Below, piece after piece: positions 18,290 through 27,959 of a stretch of DNA of 56,341 nucleotides (positions within the stretch are counted from its first letter, which is position 1; each line of letters opens with the position of its first letter). Under the pieces are notes generated by a model. It was not told the origin of the DNA. It was given only the letters and a program-made list of their open reading frames with translations, and ran no database searches. Origin of the DNA: an uncultured Bacteroidota bacterium (GTDB taxonomy: Bacteria; Bacteroidota; Bacteroidia; Chitinophagales; Saprospiraceae); the NCBI GenBank assembly GCA_937872515.1, contig CALMSX010000014.1:1-56341 (forward strand). Direction: 5' to 3'. The translations under genes were made by a program, and so were the position numbers.

Positions 18290-18309
18290 GTGGAATTAAA
18301 TATTGTGAC

Positions 18310-18317
18310 TAAATTTG
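18310..18317 (+). promoter_or_regulatory. Candidate -7 element for the coiled-coil exported protein gene
   Basis: TAAATTTG matches TAnnTTTG 67 bases upstream of the ATG at 18385 and 20 bases after the inverted repeat at 18273-18289. The -33 element is not clear. Confidence 0.35.
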
Positions 18318-18384
18318 TAGTGTAAATATTTATTAAACCTGTGCTGAGAAAAACCAACTTACCCGGCACGCAAATTTATTCACA

Positions 18385-19683
18385 ATGAAACCAATTATTT
18401 TGGGTGTGGTTTTGTTTATAACCACCCTTCGTTTATTTGGCCAAAAGGCTGATATTGACAATTATTGGGTTGATATCAGCACGGCTGTTTTACCTGATAA
18501 CAAAGTATCTACAGAAAACAGGACCTACTCTTTAAGAATCAATGGAGACCCGGAATTTACCGGGGAAGACGTAATTGACAGGATTAAAATTTATGGATGG
18601 ACCAAAACCGATGAAAATCCCTATCTGGAATTGATCGCAGATGTGGGTAGTTTTATAAAAGGTACTCCTTCAACTACCAGCAGGAGGGTAGACAATACAG
18701 ATAAGAATGGTAAGGTTACCTCGAGCACAACCTATTACAAGGTTTCCGCTTATAATAGAAATAGGGGGACTTTGTATATCAACGGTGTCAAAAATTCGTA
18801 CAAAGAATTACTTGCCGATGAAGCTGAAATGAAGAGGAAGGCTGAAAAAGAAAAGAAAGAGTTAGAAAAAAAGCAAAAAGAAAAAGACAAAAAGAAAGAA
18901 TCTAAGGAAGATAAGGAAAAGAAGGAAATGGAAAACAATCCTTTTTTGAAAAACGTAGAAACCAAGGTAGATGAAGTACCGGAAGTGGAAGAGCAAGGAG
19001 GCCCTGTTTCAGCTAAGGAGACCGTGTATAAAATTTCACTCGACAATTCTTACGAACACACTACCAGAGAGTATACCAGTAGTATTGCAGCATCCAAAGA
19101 GTACAGCGACAATGCATATGCCATATTGAACCAGCACAGAGCTGCCTATAAAACGGATATGATAAATACGATTAACAATAATGCCAACTACTCATATGGA
19201 TATCGGCCTATAAAAGAAATGGTTCGTTTTAAAAGACTGGACTCTGAAGACCACCCGGAGTTTTCAATGTTTGACAATGCCACCAAGGCATTAAAGATCA
19301 TTTTTGGAAAGATGAGATACAACCAGAACATCGATCAGATCAAGTCAGATTTAGAGCCTATTATTGGATATTTTGCTTCTGTGGCCGGAAAATTAAAGAG
19401 AAGTGATGAGAAACATGAAAAAAGGTTGAGAGCTGCTTGTTATTACAATCTGGCTCAGATTTATTATTATTTGGATGATCATGACAAGGTAATTGCAATT
19501 GGTAACGAAATAATACAATCCAAACACGATGAAGATGATGGTGAAGACTTTATTAAAAAAGCGGAAACTGTAAAAAAAGTACTGGCATTTCATGATATGA
19601 AGTCAAGACATATTGACGTTAGGAGCCAGGAAGAATCAACTGAAGATTTGGGTGAATCTGTAAATGAAAACGCAAAAAATTAA
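18385..19683 (+). CDS. Exported protein with Lys/Glu coiled coil and TPR-like end
   Basis: 432 residues. A signal peptide (about residues 1-20, ending RLFGQ) precedes a beta-rich N-terminal domain. Residues about 145-190 are a highly charged Lys/Glu run (KRKAEKEKKELEKKQKEKDK) predicted to form a coiled coil. The C-terminal third is helical and includes a TPR-like pair (AACYYNLAQIYYYLDDHDKV). No known family or catalytic motif is recognised. It probably acts in the periplasm or at the outer membrane as a structural or scaffold protein. The following lipoprotein begins 2 bases after its stop, so they are cotranscribed. Confidence 0.8.
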   Translation: MKPIILGVVLFITTLRLFGQKADIDNYWVDISTAVLPDNKVSTENRTYSLRINGDPEFTGEDVIDRIKIYGWTKTDENPYLELIADVGSFIKGTPSTTSRRVDNTDKNGKVTSSTTYYKVSAYNRNRGTLYINGVKNSYKELLADEAEMKRKAEKEKKELEKKQKEKDKKKESKEDKEKKEMENNPFLKNVETKVDEVPEVEEQGGPVSAKETVYKISLDNSYEHTTREYTSSIAASKEYSDNAYAILNQHRAAYKTDMINTINNNANYSYGYRPIKEMVRFKRLDSEDHPEFSMFDNATKALKIIFGKMRYNQNIDQIKSDLEPIIGYFASVAGKLKRSDEKHEKRLRAACYYNLAQIYYYLDDHDKVIAIGNEIIQSKHDEDDGEDFIKKAETVKKVLAFHDMKSRHIDVRSQEESTEDLGESVNENAKN

Positions 19684-19685
19684 TA

Positions 19686-20117
19686 ATGAACCGTAAAAAA
19701 GTATCTTTAATACTGTCTGCAAGCCTCTTGCTATTTGTTTCATGCGGTGATTTGATTGACAACCTGGCCGAACAAAACATAGTTGGCAGTTGGAATTTAC
19801 AATCTATTCAGGATCTAAAATCGGGACAGGAAACTGTAATTACGAGCAGCAATACCAGCTTAAGAATTTTAGGAAACCTTCAGGGCAATGCTGTTACCTT
19901 TAGCGATGTAGGGGGACCCTTTAATGTGTATTATCAATTTAATGGTGATGACGGATTACAAGATGGCACCTTTGATGTAGATCTACTAACATTGGAGTTG
20001 AAGTTTAATAATGGACAAACTCTCAAAAGAATTATCAACTCTGTAAATGACAATCAACTGATTATCCAGGATACCATTGGAGGGCTTGCCAAAAAGCTTA
20101 ACTTTTTACGAGAATAG
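19686..20117 (+). CDS. Small lipocalin-like lipoprotein, function unknown
   Basis: 143 residues. The signal has a lipobox ending LLLFVSC at about residue 20 with Gly-Asp after it. The mature part begins with a lipocalin-like GSWNLQSIQD segment and continues as alternating strands. This resembles lipocalin-like or META-type small lipoproteins of Bacteroidota in pattern. It sits 2 bases after the coiled-coil protein and ends at a strong terminator. Confidence 0.72.
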   Translation: MNRKKVSLILSASLLLFVSCGDLIDNLAEQNIVGSWNLQSIQDLKSGQETVITSSNTSLRILGNLQGNAVTFSDVGGPFNVYYQFNGDDGLQDGTFDVDLLTLELKFNNGQTLKRIINSVNDNQLIIQDTIGGLAKKLNFLRE

Positions 20118-20152
20118 CAAAATTGTGAATTGTCAAAAATGAAATAAAAAAA

Positions 20153-20173
20153 GGGCGGTTAATTTAACCGCCC
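20153..20173. terminator. Bidirectional intrinsic terminator between convergent genes
   Basis: GGGCGGTT at 20153-20160 pairs with AACCGCCC at 20166-20173 across a 5-base loop. An A tract precedes it and a T-rich tract follows it, so it works on both strands: for the lipoprotein on plus and for the SusD gene on minus. Confidence 0.92.
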
Positions 20174-20201
20174 TTCTTTTATTATTAAGATAAGCTACCG
20201 A

Positions 20202-21791
20202 TTAATAACCGGGGTTCTGCTGACCTTTCAATACTTCGTTGGTATTCAATTCATCAAGAGGTATTGGCCAAATAAATTGAAATGCGTCATAAGGTTTATT
20301 GGTTATTGTCCGCGAACCTGTGTAAACGCCATTGTCATAAGCTAAACCAAAGCCCCAACTAGCCTTAGTTGTATTTCCAAATGCTACTTTTGAAGGGATT
20401 CCTCCGGTGTTGAAGTCAGCATCTGTTGCCAACCTGTGGATATCGGACCATCTTCTACCTTCTCCCAAGAACTCAATTCTACGTTCCATGAGAATGGCTG
20501 CAGTGAGTTCTTTTGCAGATGCAAAGGTAGATCCATCAAATTGGAGAGCAGCATCAGTTACAGCTCTGTTTCTTACTTTATTGAGTAAATCCAATGCTTT
20601 AGCTGTGTTTCCTGTTCTGGAATAAGCTTCTGCTGTATTTAACGCAACTTCAGCCAACCTGAGAATTGGAGTCCAGTCATCTTGAGTGGTAATCTTTCTG
20701 TATTTATTGCTAAAGAATCCGTTGCCGGCCTCTTTTACCAACAAAGTTCTTCTCAAGTCACTTGCGACCCATGCAGGATTGTTGTACATAATAGGGCTGA
20801 TGGCAACAAGGGCTCTTCCAGGAGCAATTGAGTACATTACTGGTAGGGCACCATTTACACCTGAATTATCTGTAGCTGCATTTTCAATTGAGAAAATGGA
20901 TTCTTTGTTACCACTATTGTTTGCAAAAGCGCCTTCTGGTGAAGCCTCCAGGTCGTGAGCTCCTGTTTTTGTTTCCAACAGTTTCTCTCCTTCAGTAATT
21001 ACACCATTGAAGTCACCCTTGTGCAACAGAATTCTGTTTTTAAGCGCAATGGCAGCTGCTTTGGTTGCTCTGCTGATTTTCAGGCTTGCTGTGCCCCTTG
21101 TTTCTGGCAAATTAGCCTCAGCAAAGTTTAGGTCCTCTAATAGCAAGTTATAGCATTCTGCAACAGTATTTCTACCTTTTTGAACTTCACTTTCCAAAGC
21201 AGCAGCAGTATTTACTGCCACTGTTCTGTAAGGAACTCCCTGATGAGAAGCATCGGCTGTGTGTTTGTAAGGACGAGCAAAATGAACCAACAATTCATGG
21301 TGAGCCAAAGCTCTCAAAAATCTCGCTTCACCTTCGTAGGCAGCAGCAGCAGCAGGGGTGATAATACCACCTGTAGCAGCCGATTTTACACCATCTATGA
21401 TGATGTTGGCCTTATTGATCATTCCATACAGGGTATGCCACATATAAACATTGTTGGCAGTTGCTGTATTGTAAGTAGCCTCATAGGTGATGGCATAGAA
21501 GGCAGCTACGTTGAGCATATCTTCGCCTCTCATATCTCCTTGTGCTACCGCGGCTGCTCCAAAAGGATAGCCCCTTACTTGTCCGCCTGCATAAAAGCCT
21601 GACTGAGCAGCATCATACACACCCACCATGGATAATTCAACCCTAGCAGGAGAAGAGAAGGCCAGTTGTTCTGTAATCCTGTCAAAAGGACTAAGTTCGG
21701 TAACATCTTTATCGCATGATTGCATAGAGAATGCAGCAAGCAACAAGGTCAGAACCGAAGTTTTTATATATCTGAAATTATTTTTTTGCAT
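20202..21791 (-). CDS. SusD/RagB-family outer-membrane nutrient-binding lipoprotein
   Basis: 529 residues. A lipoprotein signal ends FSMQSC (Cys26) with Asp-Lys-Asp after it. The body has the TPR-rich helical SusD fold, with YEGEARFLRALAHHELL in the N-terminal half and ILMERRIEFLGEGRRWSDIH near residue 445; the latter is the hallmark C-terminal SusD segment. SusD proteins cap the SusC barrel and capture glycans or peptides at the cell surface. It starts 18 bases after the susC-like gene on the same transcript. No glycosidase or peptidase is attached to the pair, so the ligand is unknown. Confidence 0.95.
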   Translation of the reverse strand: MQKNNFRYIKTSVLTLLLAAFSMQSCDKDVTELSPFDRITEQLAFSSPARVELSMVGVYDAAQSGFYAGGQVRGYPFGAAAVAQGDMRGEDMLNVAAFYAITYEATYNTATANNVYMWHTLYGMINKANIIIDGVKSAATGGIITPAAAAAYEGEARFLRALAHHELLVHFARPYKHTADASHQGVPYRTVAVNTAAALESEVQKGRNTVAECYNLLLEDLNFAEANLPETRGTASLKISRATKAAAIALKNRILLHKGDFNGVITEGEKLLETKTGAHDLEASPEGAFANNSGNKESIFSIENAATDNSGVNGALPVMYSIAPGRALVAISPIMYNNPAWVASDLRRTLLVKEAGNGFFSNKYRKITTQDDWTPILRLAEVALNTAEAYSRTGNTAKALDLLNKVRNRAVTDAALQFDGSTFASAKELTAAILMERRIEFLGEGRRWSDIHRLATDADFNTGGIPSKVAFGNTTKASWGFGLAYDNGVYTGSRTITNKPYDAFQFIWPIPLDELNTNEVLKGQQNPGY

Positions 21792-21809
21792 TGTTTTTGA
21801 TTTTTGAAA

Positions 21810-24800
21810 TTAGAAACCTACGTTTAAGCCTACAGAATATACTCTTTGTTGTGGGTTACCGTTAAAATCTTCACCAAATCCTGTGTTGGTAGAGAAGGCG
21901 GTAGATGTTTCAGGATCCAAACCTGAGTAACCAGTAAGTGTTACTAAGTTTTGTCCCTGTACATAAACCCTTGCAGAACTAAGACCCAGGGATTTGAGGC
22001 TTGATTCTGAGAATCTGTAAGACAATGACAAGTTTTGCAATCTAACAAAATCGCCATCCTCCACAAAACGAGTTGAAGCGAAGTCAGGGTTGTTAACCAA
22101 AGCATCTCTGTTGAGGAATAACTTTGGTGTCTGACCATCTCCTGGGTTTTCAGGACTTTGCCATCTACCTAAGATTTCAGTGCTGTTGTTGTTGAAGGTC
22201 ATACCCATCAAATCAGCACGGGTTCTGTTCATGATCTTGTTTCCACCTGAGAAACGGATTAAGAAATTGACGTCAAAATTTCCGAAGCTCAAAGTGTTGT
22301 CAAGTCCGCCAAACCAGGTAGGTAGTGCAGAGCCAAGGATTACCCTGTCACGAGTTGCGCTCAATGCTCTAACTGTTGAAAGATCTGTAGGATTGTCGGC
22401 ATTGTAAACATAATATGCTTGTTTGGTCAAGTCGGCCTGTACCAAAATGGTTTCAGTGATGTTGCCGTCAGCATCTCTGTTATAAGATTCGTAAATGGGA
22501 TTACCATTAGCAGCATTAACACCAACGTAGTTGTAACCATAGATTGAACGAATTGATTCTCCTTCTCTGATGATGTTGTACGCGGTGGTAATATCCTGTC
22601 CATTAACCAGGGTCAATACCTCGTTCTTTTGTGTAGAGAAGTTAGCATTTACATTCCACTTAAAATTACCTTTTCTAACTATATTGGCATCCAACGTTAG
22701 TTCGATACCACTACTTTTGACCCTACCAATATTTTTGTTGATAAAGTTGTTGGGTACTCCTAAAGATGGTGCTGTTGGTGCCTGGAGGATGATGTCATCA
22801 TTGTCCTGGATCCAGTATGCTACACTCAGATTATAACGATTGTTTTTCAAACCCAGGTCAAAACCAAAGTCTGTTTTTGTTTGTGATTCCCATTTTAAAA
22901 GGTCGTTACCAAAATTGTTATAAGCAATACCGTTTTGACCACCGTACAAGCCTGAGCCGTAAGATCCTACATAAGGATAGTTACCAATGTTGGTATTTCC
23001 TGTTTGTGCAAAAGAACCACGAAGTCTAAAGTCAGAGATAACATCTTTTAAAGACTCCCAGTAACTTTCTTCTGAAATTCTATAAGCGAAAGAAACCCCT
23101 GGGAAATATCCAACTCTGTTACCTGGAGCAAGAGCTGACAGCTCATCTCTTCTGATAGAACCGCTCAAATAGTATTTGCCGGCAAAGTTATAGTTTACCC
23201 TTCCAAGATAGGAAGCCAATCCATTTTCGCTGATTCCACCAAATGCTTCTGGTGTAGCGAAGGTACCTGAAACGATGTTTTCCTGAAAGTAAAGGTCAGA
23301 AATATTGGTAACCTGTGATTGGAAGAATGTTTGTCTTTGTTTTTGGTATTCTTGTACCAAAGTAACTCCCAGGTTGTGGTCGCCAAATTCTTTGTTGTAA
23401 CTAAGGATATTTTGCCAATTCCATCGGGTAGAAGGAGAATAAGCCTGTGAAACCCTACCGTTGGCACTCAAACCATCACCATGTCTTGGATCCTGGAACA
23501 GGAAGTCAGTGATGTAGCTTCCGTCAATTCCCAATAGTGATTTAAAGTTAAGACCATCCATCAACTTAACATCGAGGTAGGCATTGCCCAACAACCTCCA
23601 TGAGTCAGACTGCCTTTTGTCATTTTCCAATACAAAAAGCAGGTTTGGAATACCGTTGGAAATTACGTCTCCATTGGCACCTCTACCCAAAGATCTTACG
23701 TTGATTAAGTCAACATTGTAACCTGTTGGGTGGGTTGGATCCAACGCCTCTACGTTTGGCAACATACGAATGGTACCAAAAATATTTCCGGAAAGGTTGT
23801 TGGAACCGGTTAATGGACCCTGGTTGCCCTGACGAGTTACACCACTTTTGAAACCAACGGTCAACCAGTTGTTGACTTTTTGCTCAATGTTGGCTCTAAA
23901 GCTGTATTTCTGAAGTTTGTTGGATAAAACAATACCTTCTTGGTCAGCAAAACCAAATGAGAAGAAATAATTGGTTTTGTCAACACCACCGCTTACTGAA
24001 AGGTTGTGGCTATGTTGCACTGCTCTTCTAAAAGTAAGGTCTTGCCAATCAGTGTCTACTGTACTGCCATCTGCTCTTGTTTGCAGTTTGGCAACCGGAT
24101 TAGCACCTGCATTGGTGTATTTTTCGTTTTGGATGGTAACGAAATCCTGCGCACCCAAAAGGTCAAATAACTTGGCAGCCTGCGCAACACCAAAATTGAC
24201 ATCATAAGTAAATTTGGCTTTGCCGGCAGCTCCTTTTTTGGTGGTAATCAAAACCACACCATTGGCTGCTCTGGAACCATAGATCGCAGAAGCGGCACCG
24301 TCTTTCAGGATCTCAAAAGATTCAATGTCGTTGGAATTGATATCGGCCAGGGCATTGTTGGAAGTAAATCCTCCAAGGTCGCCACTGAATACAGGAACTC
24401 CATCTACCACATAAAGAGGTTGGGTACCTGATGAAATGGAGTTGACTCCCCTGATCCTAACCTGTGGTGCAGAACCCAGGATACCGGAAGTGTTTTGAAT
24501 CTGAACACCTGCAGCTCTACCGGCCAGTTGCTGAACGAAACTGGGAGATACCAATGCCGCTACGGATTCTCCCGTTACTTTGGAAATGGATCCCGTTACG
24601 TCTTTTTTAGACTGAGAACCATAACCAATGATTACCACTTCGTCGAGGATTTTACCCTCGGCCATGGTTACATCAATCATTGCAGAAGTACCAATGGCCA
24701 CTTCTTTTGTGTCAAATCCTGTGTAGCTAAACACCAGGGTAGTTCCATTGCTGGGTACCTGGAGTTCATACATACCATCAACATCGGTGATGGTTCCTAC

Positions 24801-24941
24801 ACTGGGTACTTCCTTCACCAGCACATTGGCTCCAATGAGGGGTGAACCTGTTGCATCACTGACTTTTCCTTTCACCATTCTTTGACCGAATGCTGTGAAA
24901 GAAAGTACTGTCAGTAATAGAATTACGAAATTTTGTTTCAT
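21810..24941 (-). CDS. SusC/RagA-family TonB-dependent outer-membrane transporter
   Basis: 1043 residues. The signal peptide ends SFTAFGQ. Residues about 22-95 are a carboxypeptidase-regulatory-like domain (KGKVSDATGSPLIGANVLVK). The plug follows with the SusC signature pieces EVVIIGYGSQSKKDVTGSIS and IRGVNSISSGTQPLYVVDGV. The rest is a 22-strand-type barrel ending VYSVGLNVGF with a terminal Phe. It imports oligomeric nutrients together with the downstream SusD partner, energised by TonB. The upstream region carries two direct repeats that may be an operator. No sigma/anti-sigma pair is directly adjacent. Confidence 0.96.
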   Translation of the reverse strand: MKQNFVILLLTVLSFTAFGQRMVKGKVSDATGSPLIGANVLVKEVPSVGTITDVDGMYELQVPSNGTTLVFSYTGFDTKEVAIGTSAMIDVTMAEGKILDEVVIIGYGSQSKKDVTGSISKVTGESVAALVSPSFVQQLAGRAAGVQIQNTSGILGSAPQVRIRGVNSISSGTQPLYVVDGVPVFSGDLGGFTSNNALADINSNDIESFEILKDGAASAIYGSRAANGVVLITTKKGAAGKAKFTYDVNFGVAQAAKLFDLLGAQDFVTIQNEKYTNAGANPVAKLQTRADGSTVDTDWQDLTFRRAVQHSHNLSVSGGVDKTNYFFSFGFADQEGIVLSNKLQKYSFRANIEQKVNNWLTVGFKSGVTRQGNQGPLTGSNNLSGNIFGTIRMLPNVEALDPTHPTGYNVDLINVRSLGRGANGDVISNGIPNLLFVLENDKRQSDSWRLLGNAYLDVKLMDGLNFKSLLGIDGSYITDFLFQDPRHGDGLSANGRVSQAYSPSTRWNWQNILSYNKEFGDHNLGVTLVQEYQKQRQTFFQSQVTNISDLYFQENIVSGTFATPEAFGGISENGLASYLGRVNYNFAGKYYLSGSIRRDELSALAPGNRVGYFPGVSFAYRISEESYWESLKDVISDFRLRGSFAQTGNTNIGNYPYVGSYGSGLYGGQNGIAYNNFGNDLLKWESQTKTDFGFDLGLKNNRYNLSVAYWIQDNDDIILQAPTAPSLGVPNNFINKNIGRVKSSGIELTLDANIVRKGNFKWNVNANFSTQKNEVLTLVNGQDITTAYNIIREGESIRSIYGYNYVGVNAANGNPIYESYNRDADGNITETILVQADLTKQAYYVYNADNPTDLSTVRALSATRDRVILGSALPTWFGGLDNTLSFGNFDVNFLIRFSGGNKIMNRTRADLMGMTFNNNSTEILGRWQSPENPGDGQTPKLFLNRDALVNNPDFASTRFVEDGDFVRLQNLSLSYRFSESSLKSLGLSSARVYVQGQNLVTLTGYSGLDPETSTAFSTNTGFGEDFNGNPQQRVYSVGLNVGF

Positions 24942-25005
24942 TGTCTCTATTAAGTTTGGTTAAAAAAACAAATTGTCTCAACGGCTAAATTACTATATTC
25001 TGTAG

Positions 25006-25026
25006 TAATGTTAACCTAATGTTAAC
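25006..25026. promoter_or_regulatory. Tandem TAATGTTAAC direct repeats upstream of the SusC gene
   Basis: TAATGTTAAC occurs at 25006-25015 and again at 25017-25026, an 11-base period that is one helical turn. Each contains the palindrome GTTAAC. They lie 65-85 bases upstream of the SusC start, a suitable position for an activator site. No bound factor can be named. Confidence 0.45.
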
Positions 25027-25083
25027 AAGAATTTTACCCCCAAGTTCAGAAAAGTTTGAAATAGTCATTCGTGAAACAAAAAA

Positions 25084-25104
25084 AGCCCCAATATTATTGG
25101 GGCT
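25084..25104. terminator. Intrinsic terminator after frr
   Basis: AGCCCCAATA and TATTGGGGCT form an inverted repeat centred on one T, with an A tract before and a T tract after. It lies 35 bases past the frr stop on the minus strand and separates the serS operon from the SusC transcript. Confidence 0.9.
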
Positions 25105-25138
25105 TTTTGTCTTAAAGCGAAAAAGAATTAGGGCAGTA

Positions 25139-25702
25139 TTACACTTTCATAATGTCTTTTTCCTTGGCTTCTAGCAGCTTATTGACTTTCTCGGTATGGT
25201 CGTCCACAAACTTTTGAACTTCCGCTTCCTTTTTTTTGCCTAAGTCTTCAGGAAAGCCATTTTTTACCTCTTTTTTGATGTGTTCCATCAATTTATGCCT
25301 AATACTTCTAACCGCCACCTTGGCATCTTCTCCCAGGGCCTTACATTGTTTTACAAGGGTTACCCTTCGTTCTTCTGTAAGGGGTGGTATGGTGAGCATG
25401 ATGATCTCGCCATTGTTCATGGGGGTTATTCCCAAATTGGCTTCAAAAATAGATCTCTCTATAACTGCCAGCATTTTCTTTTCCCACGGTTGAATGACAA
25501 TGGTACGGGCATCACTCGCTGAGACATTGGCAACCTGGGGCAGGGCCGTCGGTGAACCATAATAATCCACCAAAATGCCGGAAACCATGGCCGGAGATGC
25601 TTTGCCTGCTCTGATTTTACTCATTTCATCAGAGAGGTGCTCTAAAGTTTTGTCCATGTGTTCATAGCCATTGGCTAAGAAACTATCAATTTCTGTATTC
25701 AT
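25139..25702 (-). CDS. frr: Ribosome recycling factor
   Basis: 187 residues, close to the usual 185. The core signature is present: LSKIRAGKASPAMVSGILVD-like Arg-Ala-Gly-Lys-Ala-Ser-Pro at residues 32-38, VDYYGSPTALPQVANVS, the WEKKMLAVIERSI block, and RRVTLVKQCK with VRSIRH further on. It splits post-termination ribosomes together with EF-G. It is the last gene of a serS/peptidase/frr operon, 10 bases after the peptidase, and is followed by a strong terminator. Confidence 0.97.
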   Translation of the reverse strand: MNTEIDSFLANGYEHMDKTLEHLSDEMSKIRAGKASPAMVSGILVDYYGSPTALPQVANVSASDARTIVIQPWEKKMLAVIERSIFEANLGITPMNNGEIIMLTIPPLTEERRVTLVKQCKALGEDAKVAVRSIRHKLMEHIKKEVKNGFPEDLGKKKEAEVQKFVDDHTEKVNKLLEAKEKDIMKV

Positions 25703-25712
25703 AAGTATTTAA

Positions 25713-26402
25713 TTATTCTTCTCTACCTAAAAAACTTAAAAGAAAGTATAAAAACATTACCAAAGCACCCAGGGCCTGGGCCACATAGGTCATGGCAGCC
25801 CACCAAAGGGCATCTTTGGCACCGTCATATTCCTGATTTACGGCAACGCCGCTTTGGTCAAGCCATACCAGGGCTCTTTTAGAGGCATCAAATTCAACAG
25901 GAAGGGTGATCAGACTAAATAAGGCCGTTACACCAAAGGTGACAGTGAGTACAATCATCAACAAACTTCCACCGATTCCGGCACCGATGCCAAAAATAGC
26001 AGCCATGAATAAAAACTGTTGGATCTGACTTGAAAATTGAACGACCGGTACCAAATTGGATCGGAGAGTCAACATGCTATAAGCTGTGGCGTGCTGGACT
26101 GCGTGGCCACACTCGTGTGAGGCAACGGCTGCTGCAGAAATACTTCTGCCATGAAAAACAGCGGGCGATAGCGCCACGGTTTTGGTTTGTGGATTGTAGT
26201 GATCGGAGAGATAGCCCTGTCCTTCTACTACTTTCACATCATGGATGTTGTAATGTCTGAGCATGGTCATGGCAATTTCAGCCCCTGACAATCCACTGCG
26301 TGTGCCAAACTTGCTGTAATGTTCAAATTTTGATTTTAAACGCGAACTTACTCCCATACCAATAAGAGTAAAAACGCCAAGAATAACATAATATGCTATC
26401 AT
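25713..26402 (-). CDS. Membrane zinc metallopeptidase (YugP-like, Zn_peptidase_2)
   Basis: 229 residues. The zinc motif HECGH is at residues 96-100 (VASHECGHAVQHATAY). Hydrophobic segments lie at the N-terminus (residues 3-18) and in the C-terminal half (about 125-165 and 205-225). The Asp/Glu-containing FDASKRALVWLDQ region also matches the family. The physiological substrate of these peptidases is unknown. It sits between serS (8 bases) and frr (10 bases), so it is expressed with translation genes. Confidence 0.92.
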   Translation of the reverse strand: MIAYYVILGVFTLIGMGVSSRLKSKFEHYSKFGTRSGLSGAEIAMTMLRHYNIHDVKVVEGQGYLSDHYNPQTKTVALSPAVFHGRSISAAAVASHECGHAVQHATAYSMLTLRSNLVPVVQFSSQIQQFLFMAAIFGIGAGIGGSLLMIVLTVTFGVTALFSLITLPVEFDASKRALVWLDQSGVAVNQEYDGAKDALWWAAMTYVAQALGALVMFLYFLLSFLGREE

Positions 26403-26410
26403 CGTATTAT

Positions 26411-27688
26411 TTAAATTTTTTCAAATCCTGTATATCTTCGGAGCACTTCTGGTATAACAATACCGTCCTCCGTTTGGTTGTTTTCCAGCAGGGAAGCCAC
26501 AATCCTTGCCAAAGCAAGAGCACTACCATTGAGTGTGTGGGCCAGTTTATTTTTTCCATCGGTGTCTTTGAATCTCAAAACCATTCGATTTGCCTGAAAA
26601 CTTTCAAAATTGGATACTGAACTTACTTCCAGCCATTTCTTCTGGGCCATTGAAAACACTTCAAAGTCAAAAGTGAGGGCAGAGTTAAATCCCATATCGC
26701 CTCCACATAAACGCAAAATGCGGTAGGGTAGTTCCAGCTTTTTGAGCAAGCCTTCTACGTGGTCTACCATGGTCATCAGGGTGTCATAAGATTTTTCAGG
26801 ATGTTCAATAACGACAACTTCTACTTTATCAAACTGATGAACCCTGTTTAAACCTTTTACATCGGCACCATAAGATCCGGCTTCTCTTCTGAAACAAGGG
26901 GTATAGGCGGTCATTTTTATGGGCAATTCATCCACAGACACCAAAGCATCCCTGTATAGGTTGGTAACAGGAACTTCTGCAGTAGGGATCAGGTACAGGT
27001 CGTCTTTTTCACAATAGTACATCTGTCCTTCTTTGTCAGGAAGCTGGCCTGTGCCCCTTGCAGAATGTCGGTTGACGAGGAGGGGTGGAATAATTTCCTG
27101 AAAACCGGCATTGGTGGCTTCGTCCAGGAAAAAACTGATCAAGGCACGCTGCAGCTTGGCCCCCTTGCCTTTATATACGGGAAAACCAGAACCCGTGAGT
27201 TGAACACCCAGAGGCAGACTGAACAAATCATACTTTTCTGCCAGATCCCAATGGGCAAGGGCATTGGCGTGCAGCTGTGGAATTTCTTTATCCCAGGCCT
27301 TAAATACCTCGTTTTCTTCAGGGGTTTTTCCCTTCGGTACACTTGTATGTGGGACGTTGGGGAGGGAAAGCAGCTTTTCTTCAATTTGGTCTTTGATCTC
27401 CTTGTGGCGATTTTCCAGTTCTTTTGTGGTTTCTTTGAGACTGGCCACCTTTTCCTTTAATTCAGCTGCTTCTGCCTGCTTTCCGCTTTTAAATAGTTCG
27501 CCTATTTCCTTTGAAAGGGCATTGCCTTCAGCCAAAATGGAATCCAGAGAGGTCTGTACACTCTTGCGCTCGTCATCGAGTGCAATTATATTGTCTAATT
27601 CCGCAATAGCGGCATCGTTGAGATTTCTTTTTTGAAAACCTTCTACAACCCTGTCTTTTTGGTTGCGAATAATGCTAACTTCGAGCAT
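26411..27688 (-). CDS. serS: Seryl-tRNA synthetase
   Basis: 425 residues, a normal length. The N-terminal antiparallel coiled-coil arm that binds the tRNA long variable arm covers about residues 30-105. The class II core shows motif 2 (PCFRREAGSYGADVKGLNRV) and motif 3 (TLNGSALALARIVASLLENN). It charges tRNA-Ser with serine in the cytoplasm. It is the first gene of the operon with the Zn peptidase and frr and is divergent from rho. Confidence 0.98.
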   Translation of the reverse strand: MLEVSIIRNQKDRVVEGFQKRNLNDAAIAELDNIIALDDERKSVQTSLDSILAEGNALSKEIGELFKSGKQAEAAELKEKVASLKETTKELENRHKEIKDQIEEKLLSLPNVPHTSVPKGKTPEENEVFKAWDKEIPQLHANALAHWDLAEKYDLFSLPLGVQLTGSGFPVYKGKGAKLQRALISFFLDEATNAGFQEIIPPLLVNRHSARGTGQLPDKEGQMYYCEKDDLYLIPTAEVPVTNLYRDALVSVDELPIKMTAYTPCFRREAGSYGADVKGLNRVHQFDKVEVVVIEHPEKSYDTLMTMVDHVEGLLKKLELPYRILRLCGGDMGFNSALTFDFEVFSMAQKKWLEVSSVSNFESFQANRMVLRFKDTDGKNKLAHTLNGSALALARIVASLLENNQTEDGIVIPEVLRRYTGFEKI

Positions 27689-27807
27689 AAATCATGTTTT
27701 AAACTGTTAACAGGCCTAAAACCAACAACATAAGATGTTCATTATCAACCTTATGACAATTGGTGACCAAATAAAATTTGCTTTAAAATATAATACAAAG
27801 ATAGCAC

Positions 27808-27837
27808 TTTGTAATTCAAAAAAGAATTGTAATTTTG
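27808..27837 (+). promoter_or_regulatory. Bacteroidota-type promoter for rho
   Basis: TTTG at 27808-27811 and TAATTTTG at 27830-27837 are separated by 18 bases, an almost ideal -33/-7 pair. Transcription would start near 27843 and leave a leader of about 115 bases before the rho ATG at 27960, long enough for autoregulation of rho. The remainder of 27689-27807 shows no clear serS promoter. Confidence 0.65.
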
Positions 27838-27959
27838 CGGTGCTAAAGTATACAAACCTGCCTACTGCATACTTTAATTCCCTCGTAAACTAAATAATAG
27901 CAAACAAATTCAATCACCATCTTTAGAACTTATCTAAAGAATAATACATTATAAAGACT

